Source: Komagataeibacter xylinus NBRC 15237
GTDB lineage: Bacteria > Pseudomonadota > Alphaproteobacteria > Acetobacterales > Acetobacteraceae
Reading direction: 5' to 3'
Assembly (NCBI RefSeq): GCF_001571345.1
Contig: NZ_BCTP01000007.1
Span: forward strand, 1 to 64,000
Length of the DNA: 64,000 bases
The translations under genes were made by a program, and so were the position numbers. Shown here in pieces: positions 26,477-36,375 of the stretch; position 1 is the first letter of the stretch; each line of letters opens with the position of its first letter. Under the pieces are notes generated by a model. That model had not been told where the DNA came from. It was given only the letters and a program-made list of their open reading frames with translations, and ran no database searches.

Positions 26477-27535
26477 ATGACGGATCTGGTTTCTGATTTC
26501 GACTTCACCCTCCCGCCCGCGCGCATCGCCGACCACCCGGCCCGCCCGCGTGACAGCGCGCGCCTGCTTGAGGTGCCCGCGGCAGGCCCCTTTCTCGACC
26601 GCCACGTGCGCGACCTGCCGGGCTGCCTGCGGGCAGGCGATATTCTGGTGGCCAATGACACGGCGGTGATCCCGGCCCAGCTTGCCGCCATGCGCGGCGA
26701 GGCGAAGATCGGCATTACACTCGACCGCATCCTGCCCGATGGGTCATGGCATGTGCTTGCCCGCAACGCCCGCCGCCTGCGCCCGGGTGATACGCTCACC
26801 TTTGGCCGCAGCGCGGTGACGGCGGAGGTCATCAGCCGGGGCGACGCGGGCGACGTGACCCTGCGCTTCAGCGCCGAGGGTGCTGCATTCGACCAGTTCC
26901 TGCACGATGCAGGCAGGCTGGCCCTGCCGCCTTACATCGCCCGCCCCGATGGCCCGACCGAGGCAGACCGCAAGGACTACAGTACCATCTTCGCCCAGCA
27001 TCGCGGGGCCGTGGCCGCCCCCACGGCGGGGCTGCACTTTACGCCTGACCTGCTGGCCGCCCTCGACAGGGCAGGCGTAATCCGCCAGACCCTGACGCTG
27101 CATGTGGGCGCGGGTACCTTCCTGCCCATGCGCAGCGACCAGATTTCCGCCCATCGCATGCATGCCGAGCGTGGCACCATCTCGCCGCATGCGGCCCAGC
27201 GCATCAATGCCGCGCGGGCTGCGGGCGGGCGGATCGTGGCCGTGGGCACCACCTCGCTGCGCCTTTTGGAAAGTGCGACGGATGAAAACGGCATCGTCCA
27301 TCCCTTTCATGGCGAAACGGCCATCTTCATCAGGCCCGGCTACCGCTTCCGCGCGGTGGACATGCTGCTGACCAATTTCCACCTACCGCGCTCGACCCTG
27401 TTCATGCTGGTCTGCGCCTTTGGCGGCTACCACCGCATGCAGGCGGCCTATGCGCATGCCATTGCCAGCGGCTACCGCTTCTATTCCTATGGCGATGCCT
27501 GCCTGCTGCACCGCACCGAGGGAGACCTGCCATGA
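26477..27535 (+). CDS. queA: S-adenosylmethionine:tRNA ribosyltransferase-isomerase QueA
   Basis: 352 residues. QueA moves the ribosyl part of SAM onto preQ1 in tRNA to give epoxyqueuosine. Family signatures include [43 protein letters not shown] and the C-terminal [28 protein letters not shown] upstream of the ATG at 26477 fixes the start. It overlaps tgt by 4 bp and opens the queuosine operon, out of biochemical order (Tgt acts before QueA). Confidence 0.97.
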   Translation: MTDLVSDFDFTLPPARIADHPARPRDSARLLEVPAAGPFLDRHVRDLPGCLRAGDILVANDTAVIPAQLAAMRGEAKIGITLDRILPDGSWHVLARNARRLRPGDTLTFGRSAVTAEVISRGDAGDVTLRFSAEGAAFDQFLHDAGRLALPPYIARPDGPTEADRKDYSTIFAQHRGAVAAPTAGLHFTPDLLAALDRAGVIRQTLTLHVGAGTFLPMRSDQISAHRMHAERGTISPHAAQRINAARAAGGRIVAVGTTSLRLLESATDENGIVHPFHGETAIFIRPGYRFRAVDMLLTNFHLPRSTLFMLVCAFGGYHRMQAAYAHAIASGYRFYSYGDACLLHRTEGDLP

Positions 27536-28692
27536 CCACTTTCCGCTGGCGGCCCGAAGCGCGCTCCGGCCACGCGCGCGCGGGCTGGCTCGATACCGCG
27601 CATGGCACGGTCGCCACCCCCACCTTCATGCCCGTGGGCACGGTGGGCACGGTCAAGGCCATGACGATGGATAGCGTGCGTTCTACGGGCGCGGGCATCG
27701 TGCTGGGCAACACCTATCACCTCATGCTCCGCCCTGGCGCCGAGCGGGTGCGCCAGCTTGGTGGCCTGCACCGCTTCATGGACTGGCCGGGGCCGATCCT
27801 GACCGATTCGGGCGGGTTTCAGGTCATGTCGCTTGGCCCGCTGCGCAAGCTGGACCAGGACGGCGTGACCTTCCGCTCGCATATCGATGGCTCGAAGCAC
27901 CGCCTCACCCCCGAGCGCTCGACCGACATCCAGCATGCGCTCGATGCCACCATCAGCATGTGCTTTGACGAATGCCCCGCCCTGCCCGCAGCGCCGGAAG
28001 TCATTGCCCAGTCCATGCGCATGTCGATGCGCTGGGCCGAGCGGTGCCGCACGGCCTTCGTGCAGCGGCCCGGTTATGCGCAGTACGGCATCATCCAGGG
28101 TGGCACCGAGCCGGAACTGAGGGCCGAGAGCGTGAAGGCGCTGACCGGCATCGGCTTTGAAGGTTACGCCATTGGTGGCCTTGCGGTGGGCGAGGGGCAG
28201 GAACTGATGTTCTCCACCCTCGATTCCACCGTGTCGCTCATCCCCGATGGCAGCCCGCGCTACCTGATGGGCGTCGGCACGCCCGATGACCTGCTCGGCG
28301 CGGTGGAGCGCGGGGTGGACATGTTCGACTGCGTCATGCCCACGCGGGCGGGGCGCACTGCACGCGCCTATACCGAGCGCGGCACGCTCAACATGCGCAA
28401 TGCCCGGCACGCCAGCGATTCGCGGCCCATCTCGCCGCATTGCGACTGCCTGGCCTGTTCGCGCCACAGCCGCGCTTACCTGCACCACCTGTTCCGCGCC
28501 AACGAGATGCTCGGCCCCATGCTGCTGACATGGCACAACATCGCCTATTACCAGCGGCTCATGCGCGGCATGCGGGCGGCCATTGTCGATGGCACGTTCG
28601 AGGCCCACGCCGCCCACCTGCGCGCTGAGTGGGAAATGGATGACTGGAGTGGGGATGAAATGCCCTTTCCCGACATTCCGCCCGTGCCCTGA
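27532..28692 (+). CDS. tgt: Queuine/preQ1 tRNA-guanine transglycosylase
   Basis: 386 residues. It exchanges guanine 34 of GUN-anticodon tRNAs for preQ1. The catalytic base region [11 protein letters not shown], the substrate-pocket SMCFDECPA and [14 protein letters not shown] are present. The zinc site [17 protein letters not shown] lies near the C-terminus. It overlaps queA by 4 bp (ATGA) and queG by 1 bp, indicating coupled translation. Confidence 0.97.
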   Translation: MTTFRWRPEARSGHARAGWLDTAHGTVATPTFMPVGTVGTVKAMTMDSVRSTGAGIVLGNTYHLMLRPGAERVRQLGGLHRFMDWPGPILTDSGGFQVMSLGPLRKLDQDGVTFRSHIDGSKHRLTPERSTDIQHALDATISMCFDECPALPAAPEVIAQSMRMSMRWAERCRTAFVQRPGYAQYGIIQGGTEPELRAESVKALTGIGFEGYAIGGLAVGEGQELMFSTLDSTVSLIPDGSPRYLMGVGTPDDLLGAVERGVDMFDCVMPTRAGRTARAYTERGTLNMRNARHASDSRPISPHCDCLACSRHSRAYLHHLFRANEMLGPMLLTWHNIAYYQRLMRGMRAAIVDGTFEAHAAHLRAEWEMDDWSGDEMPFPDIPPVP

Positions 28693-29759
28693 TGGCACAG
28701 GCATTGCCTGATCCGGCCCGCCTTGCGGCCCGCATTGCCGAACATGCGCGCGCGCTGGGCTTTGACGGCGTGGGCTTTGCGCCCGCCCGGCTTGATGAGG
28801 CGACGCGCGCCCGCCTTGCGGCCTTCGTGGAGAACGGATTTGCGGGCAGCATGGGCTGGATGGCCGAGCGCATGGCCCAGCGCGGCGACCCGGCGACCCT
28901 GTGGCCCGAGGTGCGCAGCGTCATCGCGCTGGGGCTGAACTACGCGCCACAGGGCGACGCGCTGGCCACCACGCGGGTGCCTGATGCGGGCAATATTTCC
29001 GTCTATGCCCGCAACCGCGACTATCATGACGTGGTCAAGGGCATGCTCAAGCATCTGGCGCAGTTCGTGGTCAACGAGGGCAGGCGGGCGGCCTGTGATG
29101 CGCAGGTCAAGGTGTTTGTCGATACCGCCCCGGTCATGGAAAAGCCGCTGGCGCAGAATGCGGGGCTGGGCTGGCAGGGCAAGCATACCTCGCTGGTGTC
29201 GCGCCAGCACGGGAGCTGGCTGTTCCTGGGCGAGGTCTATACCACGCTCGACCTGCCGCAATCCGCCCCCTCGGGCGGGGGGTGCGGCACCTGCACCCGC
29301 TGCCTCGATGCCTGCCCGACCAATGCCTTTCCCGCCCCCGGCGTGATGGATGCGCGGCGGTGCATCTCCTACCTTACCATCGAGAACCGCGACCCGATTC
29401 CCGAGGCCCTGCGCCCGGCCATGGGCAACCGCATCTATGGCTGCGATGACTGCCTTGCCGTGTGCCCGTGGAACCGGTTCGCGCAGGCGACGGGCCACAT
29501 GAAGCTTGCCGCGCGCGATGACCTGCGCGCCCCCGCGCTGCGCGAACTGGCGGCGTTGGATGATGCAGGGTTCAGGGCGCGTTTTTCCGGCTCGCCCATC
29601 AAGCGCATTGGCCGCAACCGGTTCGTGCGCAACGTGGCGGTGGCCATTGGCAATAGCGGGCAGGCTTCCCTGCGCCCGGCAGTCGCCCGCCTGTGCAATG
29701 ACCCCGACCCCGTGGTGGCCGAGGCCGCGCGGTGGGCCACCCTGCGGCTGCCCGCATGA
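28692..29759 (+). CDS. queG: Epoxyqueuosine reductase QueG
   Basis: A 355-residue cobalamin and iron-sulfur enzyme performing the last queuosine step, reduction of epoxyqueuosine. Two 4Fe-4S motifs are visible: [16 protein letters not shown] and [30 protein letters not shown] and the HEAT-like end ([24 protein letters not shown]) agree with the family. Its ATG uses the A of the tgt stop TGA. The queA-tgt-queG set gives the three late steps; no preQ1 synthesis genes are in this window. Confidence 0.96.
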   Translation: MAQALPDPARLAARIAEHARALGFDGVGFAPARLDEATRARLAAFVENGFAGSMGWMAERMAQRGDPATLWPEVRSVIALGLNYAPQGDALATTRVPDAGNISVYARNRDYHDVVKGMLKHLAQFVVNEGRRAACDAQVKVFVDTAPVMEKPLAQNAGLGWQGKHTSLVSRQHGSWLFLGEVYTTLDLPQSAPSGGGCGTCTRCLDACPTNAFPAPGVMDARRCISYLTIENRDPIPEALRPAMGNRIYGCDDCLAVCPWNRFAQATGHMKLAARDDLRAPALRELAALDDAGFRARFSGSPIKRIGRNRFVRNVAVAIGNSGQASLRPAVARLCNDPDPVVAEAARWATLRLPA

Positions 29760-30055
29760 GCGCGCCGCCCGCCATGCCGCTGCCCGCCCAGCGGGGTGCC
29801 AGGATGCTGCACAAGCGCAGCCTCAACCTGTCGGGCCACCGCACCTCCGTGGCGCTGGAGCCGGAGTTCTGGCATGCGCTGCACCTCATTGCCCACGCAC
29901 GCGGGCTGGCGCTTGCAGCCCTTGTGGGGCAGGTCGATGCCGCACGCCCCCCAGACCGGCCCCTGGCGTCCGCCCTGCGGGTGGAGGCATTGCGCGAATG
30001 GATGCCAGCCCTGCCCGAAATGGCTGGTACCGACAGGCAAGATCAGTTGGGTTGA
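29756..30055 (+). CDS. Ribbon-helix-helix domain protein
   Basis: 99 residues, starting by 4-bp overlap with queG. The segment [20 protein letters not shown] followed by [21 protein letters not shown] fits the alphaproteobacterial RHH_4-type domain: one beta strand for DNA contact and two helices for dimerisation. It may regulate transcription of its own operon or simply be a passenger. No toxin partner is adjacent. Confidence 0.8.
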   Translation: MSAPPAMPLPAQRGARMLHKRSLNLSGHRTSVALEPEFWHALHLIAHARGLALAALVGQVDAARPPDRPLASALRVEALREWMPALPEMAGTDRQDQLG

Positions 30056-30081
30056 CCAGGCAATCGTGCTAGCATCGGGGC

Positions 30082-30897
30082 ATGGCGATCTGGGGCAAGA
30101 TTTTTGGTGGCGTTGCGGGGTTCGCGGTTGGCGGCCCCATGGGCGCGGTCGTGGGCACGGCGCTCGGGCACGCGGCGGATAACGGCTCGTTGCTGGAAAC
30201 CCCGGCAGGCGGCTGGACCGATCGCTGGGGCCCGCGCCTCAATGCCGACCCCAACGGGGCGGCCACCTTCATGGCCGCCAAGATGGCGGCCGCCATGGGC
30301 AAGCGCGACCAGTTATACGGGCTGGTCATCATCATCCTGTCCGCCAAGGTGGCCAAGTGCGACGGCCCGGTGAACCGCGCCGAGATCGACGCCTTCAAGC
30401 GCCGCTTCCATCTCCCGCCCGAGAACATGAAGGAAGTGGGCCGCCTGTTCGATAGCGCCCGCCAGCGCACCGATGACTACAAGGCTTTCGCCTCCGAACT
30501 CGGCCGCGCCTTTGCCAACAAGACCGACATGCTTGAAGAAGCACTGGCGGCGCTGTTTGTCATTGCCCGCGCTGATGGCGAGGTGAACATGCGCGAGGAA
30601 GCCTTCCTGCACGGCGTGCACAGGGCCTTCAACCTCAGCCCCGGTGCGTGGGACCGCGCGCGCGAAGGGGGGGCCCGCCCCGGCGTGAGCGAAATCGACG
30701 CCTATGAGGTGCTGGGCGTTTCACGCGATGCCAGCAATGACGAAGTGCGCGTGGTCTGGCGCCGCCTCGTGCGCGAGCATCACCCCGATGTGCTGTCCGC
30801 ACGCGGGGCGAGTGAGGCCATGCGCGCGCAGGGCGAGGCCCGCATTGCCCAGATCAACGCAGCGTGGGACCGGATCAAGCGCGATCGCAAGTTGTAG
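30082..30897 (+). CDS. TerB-like plus J-domain protein (DjlA-like)
   Basis: 271 residues. A glycine-rich N-terminal hydrophobic stretch (GKIFGGVAGFAVGGPMGAVVGTALG) may insert in the membrane. A TerB/DjlA-like helical domain spans about 75-190. A C-terminal J-domain has the HPD tripeptide in VREHHPDVLSARG and DAYEVLGVSRDASNDEVR. J-domain proteins stimulate DnaK ATPase, and DjlA-type proteins are membrane-linked co-chaperones. It is 26 bp after the RHH gene. Confidence 0.9.
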   Translation: MAIWGKIFGGVAGFAVGGPMGAVVGTALGHAADNGSLLETPAGGWTDRWGPRLNADPNGAATFMAAKMAAAMGKRDQLYGLVIIILSAKVAKCDGPVNRAEIDAFKRRFHLPPENMKEVGRLFDSARQRTDDYKAFASELGRAFANKTDMLEEALAALFVIARADGEVNMREEAFLHGVHRAFNLSPGAWDRAREGGARPGVSEIDAYEVLGVSRDASNDEVRVVWRRLVREHHPDVLSARGASEAMRAQGEARIAQINAAWDRIKRDRKL

Positions 30898-30914
30898 GAT
30901 TTCGATGGCAAAGC

Positions 30915-30940
30915 GGTTCTTTTTTGTAAAAAAAAGAACC
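30915..30940. other. A/T-rich hairpin
   Basis: GGTTCTTTTTT and AAAAAAGAACC form an 11-bp stem 17 bp after the J-domain gene stop. Together with repeat copy 5 it sits between convergent genes and may help termination on either strand. Confidence 0.55.
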
Positions 30941-30965
30941 AAAAAAATTCTGACTTTTAAAAATA

Positions 30966-31036
30966 GAAGTTTTTGGTGAAGCTTTTTTCAAAAAGCTTCA
31001 AGAAGGGCCGCCCCTGAAATAAAGGCGGCGCCAGGG
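30966..31036 (-). repeat. Dispersed palindromic element, copy 5 (degenerate)
   Basis: Reverse orientation. GAAGTTTTTGGTG is followed by GAAGCTTTTTT/AAAAAGCTTC, then GGCCGCC/GGCGGC with an enlarged loop, and a diverged right end. It lies between the J-domain gene and convergent mrp. Confidence 0.75.
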
Positions 31037-31038
31037 TT

Positions 31039-32169
31039 TCATTTCTTTTTGTCCAGCAGGCGGCGCAGCGTAGCCCCCACCGTATGGGCCAGCGCGCGAT
31101 AGGCCTGGCCTGCCGGGCTGTCGGGGGCCGCGATGACAATGGGCGCGCCCTCATCGGCGCTGGCGCGGATATTAGCGAGCAGCGGGATCTCGCCCAGAAA
31201 GGGCACGCCCGTTTTTTCGGCTTCCGCCCGTGCCCCACCGTGGCCGAACAGTTCGGTGCGGTGGTTGCAGTTGGGGCAGCAGAAATAGGACATGTTCTCG
31301 ACAATGCCCAGCACCGGCACGTTCATCTTCTCGAACATGGCAACACCGCGCCGGGCATCGAGCAGGGCAATGTCCTGCGGGGTGGAGACGATAATGGCTC
31401 CGGCCAGCGCGGTTTTCTGCGCCAGGGTCAGTTGCGCATCGCCCGTGCCGGGCGGCATGTCCACCACCAGCACGTCAAGCGCGCCCCATTCCACATCGCC
31501 AAGCAACTGGCCAATGGCGCCCATCACCATCGGCCCGCGCCAGATCATGGCCTTGTCCTCTTCCACCAGCATGCCGATCGACATGGCGGAAATACCCCAT
31601 TTATGCGGCGGGATCAGGCGGCCATCGCGCACTTCGGGCTGGCCGTTTACACCCATCATGCGTGGCAGGGAGGGGCCATGCACGTCGGCATCCATCAGCC
31701 CTACCTTCAGCCCTTCCAGCCCCAGCCCCACGGCAAGGTTGACCGCCGTGGTGGACTTGCCAACGCCCCCCTTGCCCGAGGCCACGGCAATCACCACGCC
31801 CACACCGGCGGGCAGCGGGCCGGTGGGCGCTTTCCTGCCCGCCTTGCCACCACCAAGGTTGAGCGGGCGGTGACCACCGCCTGCCGCTGGTGCAGGGGCA
31901 GCGGGCGCCGGGGCCGGGCGGTGCGCGGTCAGGATGACACTGGCCCCCGTGCTGCCGGGAACCGCACCAACAAGGGCGCGTTCGAGTGCGGGTAGCAGGG
32001 ATTGCAGGCGTTCGGCCCGCGCGCGGTCGGTCGCAATGGCTACGTGGAGCACGCCGTCACGCATCATGAAGGCATCAAGGCTGCCCAGTTCCGCAACGCT
32101 TGCGGCCCTGTCGTCCGTGCGCACCTGTCGCAGCACGGTTTCTATGGTTGCCCGGTCGGGACTGGTCAT
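31039..32169 (-). CDS. mrp: Mrp/ApbC-family iron-sulfur cluster carrier ATPase
   Basis: A 376-residue soluble P-loop protein that carries or inserts iron-sulfur clusters. An N-terminal MIP18-like domain (about 1-90) is followed by a proline/alanine linker and a deviant Walker A, ASGKGGVGKSTTAVNLAV. LMDADVHGPSLPRMMG, VVDMPPGTGDAQLTL and the cluster-binding CCPNCNH (CxxC) complete the family pattern. It is transcribed alone, convergent with the J-domain gene. Confidence 0.95.
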   Translation of the reverse strand: MTSPDRATIETVLRQVRTDDRAASVAELGSLDAFMMRDGVLHVAIATDRARAERLQSLLPALERALVGAVPGSTGASVILTAHRPAPAPAAPAPAAGGGHRPLNLGGGKAGRKAPTGPLPAGVGVVIAVASGKGGVGKSTTAVNLAVGLGLEGLKVGLMDADVHGPSLPRMMGVNGQPEVRDGRLIPPHKWGISAMSIGMLVEEDKAMIWRGPMVMGAIGQLLGDVEWGALDVLVVDMPPGTGDAQLTLAQKTALAGAIIVSTPQDIALLDARRGVAMFEKMNVPVLGIVENMSYFCCPNCNHRTELFGHGGARAEAEKTGVPFLGEIPLLANIRASADEGAPIVIAAPDSPAGQAYRALAHTVGATLRRLLDKKK

Positions 32170-32392
32170 GGTTGCGCTCCCTGCTCTCTCGCCCGTGCGG
32201 GTATAGAAGGGGCGGGGCAGGGTGGTCGAGTCATGAAACGGTGCGCGGGCGGCATTGGCGCGCCATGACAGTGCTGCGGGGCATCCCTGCCATGATGAGA
32301 ATGGCTTGCGATCCGATTTGCTGCTTTACGCTCATTGGGGCGCCGCCGGGTCATGGTCCGGGCGCATCGTGTTGAGGCAGGCAGGGAGCATC

Positions 32393-33544
32393 ATGGGCAT
32401 TTCCAGCGAGCGGGCGCAGGCCCCGCACCGGCGCGACCACCGTATCGACGCCCTGCGGGGTGCTGCACTCCTCATGATGTGCATCGACCATATCCCCCAG
32501 AACTGGCTCAACCGCTTTACCATGCGCAATATCGGCTTTGCCGATGCGGCGGAGGTCTTCGTGCTGCTTGCGGGCTATGCCTCGTGGCTGGCCTACGGGC
32601 GGGCCTTTGCCAAAAAGCCGGTGGTCGCGGTTCTGGCCCGCATCGGGCGGCGGTGCTGGCAGCTTTACGTGTTCCAGATCGTGATGGTGGTGGTGTGTAT
32701 CGCGACCATCCGCATCTGGCGGCATTTCTGGCCGGTGCCGGTCGATTTCCTGGAGCCGGAACTGGCGCATGGGCTGGATTCGGCGTGGCGGGTGCTCTCG
32801 CTCGTGGCGTTGCCGGGCAATCTCAACATCCTGCCGCTCTATATCGTGCTGCTGCTGGGTTTTGCCCCGCTTTACGCATTGTTGCGCGGGGTGGGCACGC
32901 CGGTGGTGCTGGGGCTGAGTGCGGCGGTGTGGCTGGGGGTCAATTACGACCCGCGGCTGAACTTTCCCAACTGGCTCGACCCTGATGGCTGGTATTTCGA
33001 CCCGCTGGCCTGGCAGTTCCTGTTTGTGCTCGGCGTGTGCGCGGCCCGGGTCGCGGGCCGGCATGATGGCAGCCTGCCGCGCTCGCGGCTGCTTGCGGGC
33101 CTGTGCGCGCTCTACCTGATGTTTTCCGCCGTGCAGTCCTTTCCGTGGACGGACTGGGGCTTTGCCGATCTCAGGCCCGTGGTCATGGCGCTGCCGGACA
33201 AGATGATCCTCTCGCCGTGGCGGCTGGTTGATGTGCTGGCGCTGTTCTACCTCGTGCAGTCCTCGCCACGCGCCACCGTGTGGGCCAGTACGCGCTTTGG
33301 CCAGCTCATGGCGCTGTTTGGCCGCCACTCGCTGGAAATTTTCACCGCAGGTACGCTGGTCGACCTGTACGGGCGGCTGGTGCTGACCAGTTTTGGCACC
33401 GGGTGGGTGATGCAGGTGGTGGTGAACGTGGCGGGATTTTACGTGCTGCTGGCCGTGGCGAGGGTGAAGGAACGCCAGCGCGTGGCGGCAAGGCAGGGCA
33501 GGGCGGCATCCGTGCCCGCGGGCGCCCCGCTGTGCCGGGGCTGA
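32393..33544 (+). CDS. OpgC-like membrane protein
   Basis: A 383-residue integral membrane protein with about ten helices. The N-terminus RRDHRIDALRGAALLMMCIDHIPQNWLN, then FADAAEVFVLLAGYASWLAYG, matches the OpgC family of acyltransferase-like proteins that succinylate osmoregulated periplasmic glucans. AGGGAG upstream supports the ATG at 32393. The glucan synthesis genes opgG and opgH lie 5 kb downstream, which strengthens the assignment. The acyl donor is not visible from sequence. Confidence 0.85.
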   Translation: MGISSERAQAPHRRDHRIDALRGAALLMMCIDHIPQNWLNRFTMRNIGFADAAEVFVLLAGYASWLAYGRAFAKKPVVAVLARIGRRCWQLYVFQIVMVVVCIATIRIWRHFWPVPVDFLEPELAHGLDSAWRVLSLVALPGNLNILPLYIVLLLGFAPLYALLRGVGTPVVLGLSAAVWLGVNYDPRLNFPNWLDPDGWYFDPLAWQFLFVLGVCAARVAGRHDGSLPRSRLLAGLCALYLMFSAVQSFPWTDWGFADLRPVVMALPDKMILSPWRLVDVLALFYLVQSSPRATVWASTRFGQLMALFGRHSLEIFTAGTLVDLYGRLVLTSFGTGWVMQVVVNVAGFYVLLAVARVKERQRVAARQGRAASVPAGAPLCRG

Positions 33545-33624
33545 AGCCGTGGTTTCCGCCCCCGTGAAGGGCGTGATATAGGTGCCCGTCCGATCGATCC
33601 CGTTCAGCAGGATGTAAGAGCCCC

Positions 33625-35206
33625 ATGTCCTTTCGCGCCGCAGTCTTTTCCCGATCCTGCCTTGCCATGGGGCTGGTCACGGCCCTTGGGGGCCAGGCCG
33701 CCCGCGCGGCTGATCCCGCGCCTGCGTCAACGCCCGCCCCTGCCACGCCGCCTGCGCCGGCCGCTCCCCTGCGCCTGCCCGGCGAGGGGCGCAACATGCC
33801 CGACAGCTTCGCCGACCTCGCGGCCCGGCTGCTGCCCGCCGTGGTGAACGTGTCCACCACCGAGATGGTCCGCCCCGGCGAGGACGATGACGACGGCGAT
33901 GATGGCGACAGCACGCCGCAGGTGCCCAACTTCCCCGAAGGCTCGCCGTTCGAGAAATTCTTCCACGACTTCATGAACCGCCAGGACAGCCCCAACGCGC
34001 CGCCGCGCAAGATGCAGGCGCTGGGCTCGGGCTTCATCATCGACCCCTCCGGCGTGGTCGTGACCAACAAACCACGTCGTGCGCCATGCCGACCAGATCA
34101 CCATCACGCTGCAGGATAATACCGTGCTCAAGGCGCGGCTGCTCGGCCATGATGACCGCACCGACCTTGCCGTGCTGAAGGTGGACAGCCCCAAGCCTCT
34201 GCCCGCCGTGCCGTTTGGTGATAGCGACCATGCCCGCGTGGGCGACTGGGTGCTGGCGATCGGCAACCCGTTCGGCCTGTCGGGCACGGTGACGGCGGGC
34301 ATCGTGTCCTCGCGCGGGCGCAATATCGAGCAGGGGCCGTATGATGACTTCATCCAGACCGATGCGCCCATCAACAAGGGCAATTCCGGTGGCCCGCTGT
34401 TCAACCTGCGCGGCGAGGTGATCGGCATCAATACCGCCATCTACTCGCCTTCGGGCGGGTCGATCGGCATTGGCTTCTCCATCCCGTCCGCCGAAGCGCA
34501 GGGCATTATCGAACAGCTGCGCCATCATGGCCGGGTCACGCGTGGGTGGATTGGCGTACGCATCCAGGACGTGACGCAGGAAATTGCCGATGGGCTGGGC
34601 CTGCAAAGCCCCCACGGTGCGCTGATCGCGGGTGTCGAGCCCAAGGGGCCTGCGGCGGTGGCGCATCTGCAGACGGGCGACGTGATCCAGAGCCTGAACG
34701 GCAAGGACATTGATGGCCGTGCCCTGCCGCGCCTCGTGGCCGAGCTTGCGGGGGGCAGTGTCGCGCATCTGGGCATCTGGCGTAAGGGCCAGCAGATGAA
34801 CGTGGCCATTACCATCGGCGCCCTGCCCGAGGAAAAGACCGACAAGGCCGACAGCAAGCCCGCCAGCAAGAACCCCGCCCAGGGCAGCAGCCTGGCCATT
34901 GCGGGCATGGGCTTTACGGTTGGCGAGATCGACGATATCGCACGCCAGAAATACAACATGGCCGAAGGGCAGAAAGGCGTTCTGGTCACGGGTGTTACCG
35001 ATGACAGCGCCGCCGCCGAGCGCGGCCTGCGCCCCGGCGATGTCGTGACCGAGGTGCAGCAGTCGGCCGTGAACACGCCCGCCGACCTGCGCCGCCAGAT
35101 CGACGCCGCCCGCGCCCAGCACCGCAAGACCGTGCTGTTCCTGGTGCAGAACGCCGATGGCCTGCGCTGGGTGCCGTTCCCGCTGCCTGAAGGGGGCGGG
35201 CACTGA
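33625..35206 (+). pseudogene. HtrA/DegP-type periplasmic serine protease, frameshifted at the catalytic His
   Basis: A signal peptide (AMGLVTALGGQAARA) precedes the trypsin-like domain. The frame reads [15 protein letters not shown] and then breaks at an AAA run (34069-34071). Removing one A restores [11 protein letters not shown], which contains the catalytic His. The downstream frame carries the Asp ([12 protein letters not shown]), the Ser ([11 protein letters not shown]) and two PDZ domains to the stop at 35206. As written, translation from 33625 stops at 34119 without Asp or Ser, so the gene is inactive unless the extra A is a sequencing error. HtrA proteases degrade misfolded envelope proteins. 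Confidence 0.85.
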
Positions 35207-35211
35207 TCTGC

Positions 35212-36357
35212 ATGCCTGAACGCCTGAAGAACCTGTTCTATTCCATCATGGGGCGGGGTACGTGGCGGCAGGTCGTGCGGATGAATGTCTCGCTCATCCT
35301 GTCCGGCATTGTCGCCACCGTCATCCATCTCGATGAGCCGGTCTGGGCGCTGATCACCTCGGTCATCGTCATTACCCAAAGCCGCCTGACGCAGACACTC
35401 TCGACAGGGCGCGAGCAGATCGTGGGCACGCTGATCGGGGCGGCAGCGGGCATGTCCGCCATTGCGCTCGAGCAGTATACCTCGCTCTCGGTGGGCATGG
35501 TGTTCTGGGTCATGCTCATGCCGCTTGCCGTGCTGGTGGCGCTGCGGCCCAAGATGCGGGTGGCCATTGTCACGCTCATGGTGGTGCTGCTGTTCCCTGC
35601 CACGGGCGAGCCGTTCTCGCGGCCGCTGCAGCGCATCGCCTCGATCATGACCGGGGTTGTGGTATCGTTCGCGGTGTCGTTCTTCGTGCTGCGCGGCGAG
35701 GCGCGGCGCGAGGTGCTGGGCAATGCCGCAAGCCTGCTGCGCCGGCTGTCGGACCTGCTTTCGGGGGCGTTGCACAACCACCCCGACCACGATGCGCTGG
35801 CCACCATCGACACGATGTGCCGCTCCCTGCTGCAGGACATGAATGACGGCGTGCAGGAGGCGGAGGTGGAGCACCCGTCCTCGCTGGCGAAGCACGACCC
35901 GCTGGTGCTGCGCCTGCCGGGGCTTTTGCGCCGCATCCGCTCGGATGCCATTTTCATCGCGCGCGCGGGCACCGAGGGCGAAACCGCCCATACGGGTGAT
36001 ATCCTGGCCCATGAGCGTGACATGCTGGTCGATGTGCTGGGCCAGATGGCCGCGCGGTGCGACCGGCTGGCCGCGACCCGGCGGGGCCACACCCTGCCCG
36101 ATGATGACATGCGCCCCCTGCTTGACCGGCTGGAACAGCAGGATGGGGAACATTGGACCCCTGTCATGCGTTTCGCTATTGGCCTGCTGCATGCCGACAT
36201 GCGGCTGGCCGTGCGGAATATCTGGTCGGACGGGCGCACGGATGATGGTCCGTTCCCGCTTGATGGCCACCCGCTGGTGGCCGAGGCCGGATTCGAGCCC
36301 GAGGGCAAGGCTGCGTCCGTTCCCATGCCGGAGGGGCGTGGCCACCCCTCATCATAG
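35212..36357 (+). CDS. FUSC-family inner-membrane protein (aromatic acid exporter-like)
   Basis: 381 residues. The N-terminal half has about five to six membrane segments (VSLILSGIVATVIHLDEPVWALITSVIVITQSRL is characteristic of the FUSC/ArAE family). The C-terminal half is a soluble helical domain. The family exports aromatic acids or other organic anions, often with a membrane fusion protein, which is absent here. It starts 5 bp after htrA and is probably cotranscribed with it. Confidence 0.8.
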   Translation: MPERLKNLFYSIMGRGTWRQVVRMNVSLILSGIVATVIHLDEPVWALITSVIVITQSRLTQTLSTGREQIVGTLIGAAAGMSAIALEQYTSLSVGMVFWVMLMPLAVLVALRPKMRVAIVTLMVVLLFPATGEPFSRPLQRIASIMTGVVVSFAVSFFVLRGEARREVLGNAASLLRRLSDLLSGALHNHPDHDALATIDTMCRSLLQDMNDGVQEAEVEHPSSLAKHDPLVLRLPGLLRRIRSDAIFIARAGTEGETAHTGDILAHERDMLVDVLGQMAARCDRLAATRRGHTLPDDDMRPLLDRLEQQDGEHWTPVMRFAIGLLHADMRLAVRNIWSDGRTDDGPFPLDGHPLVAEAGFEPEGKAASVPMPEGRGHPSS

Positions 36358-36375
36358 AAGGAGCGCAGAAACACC

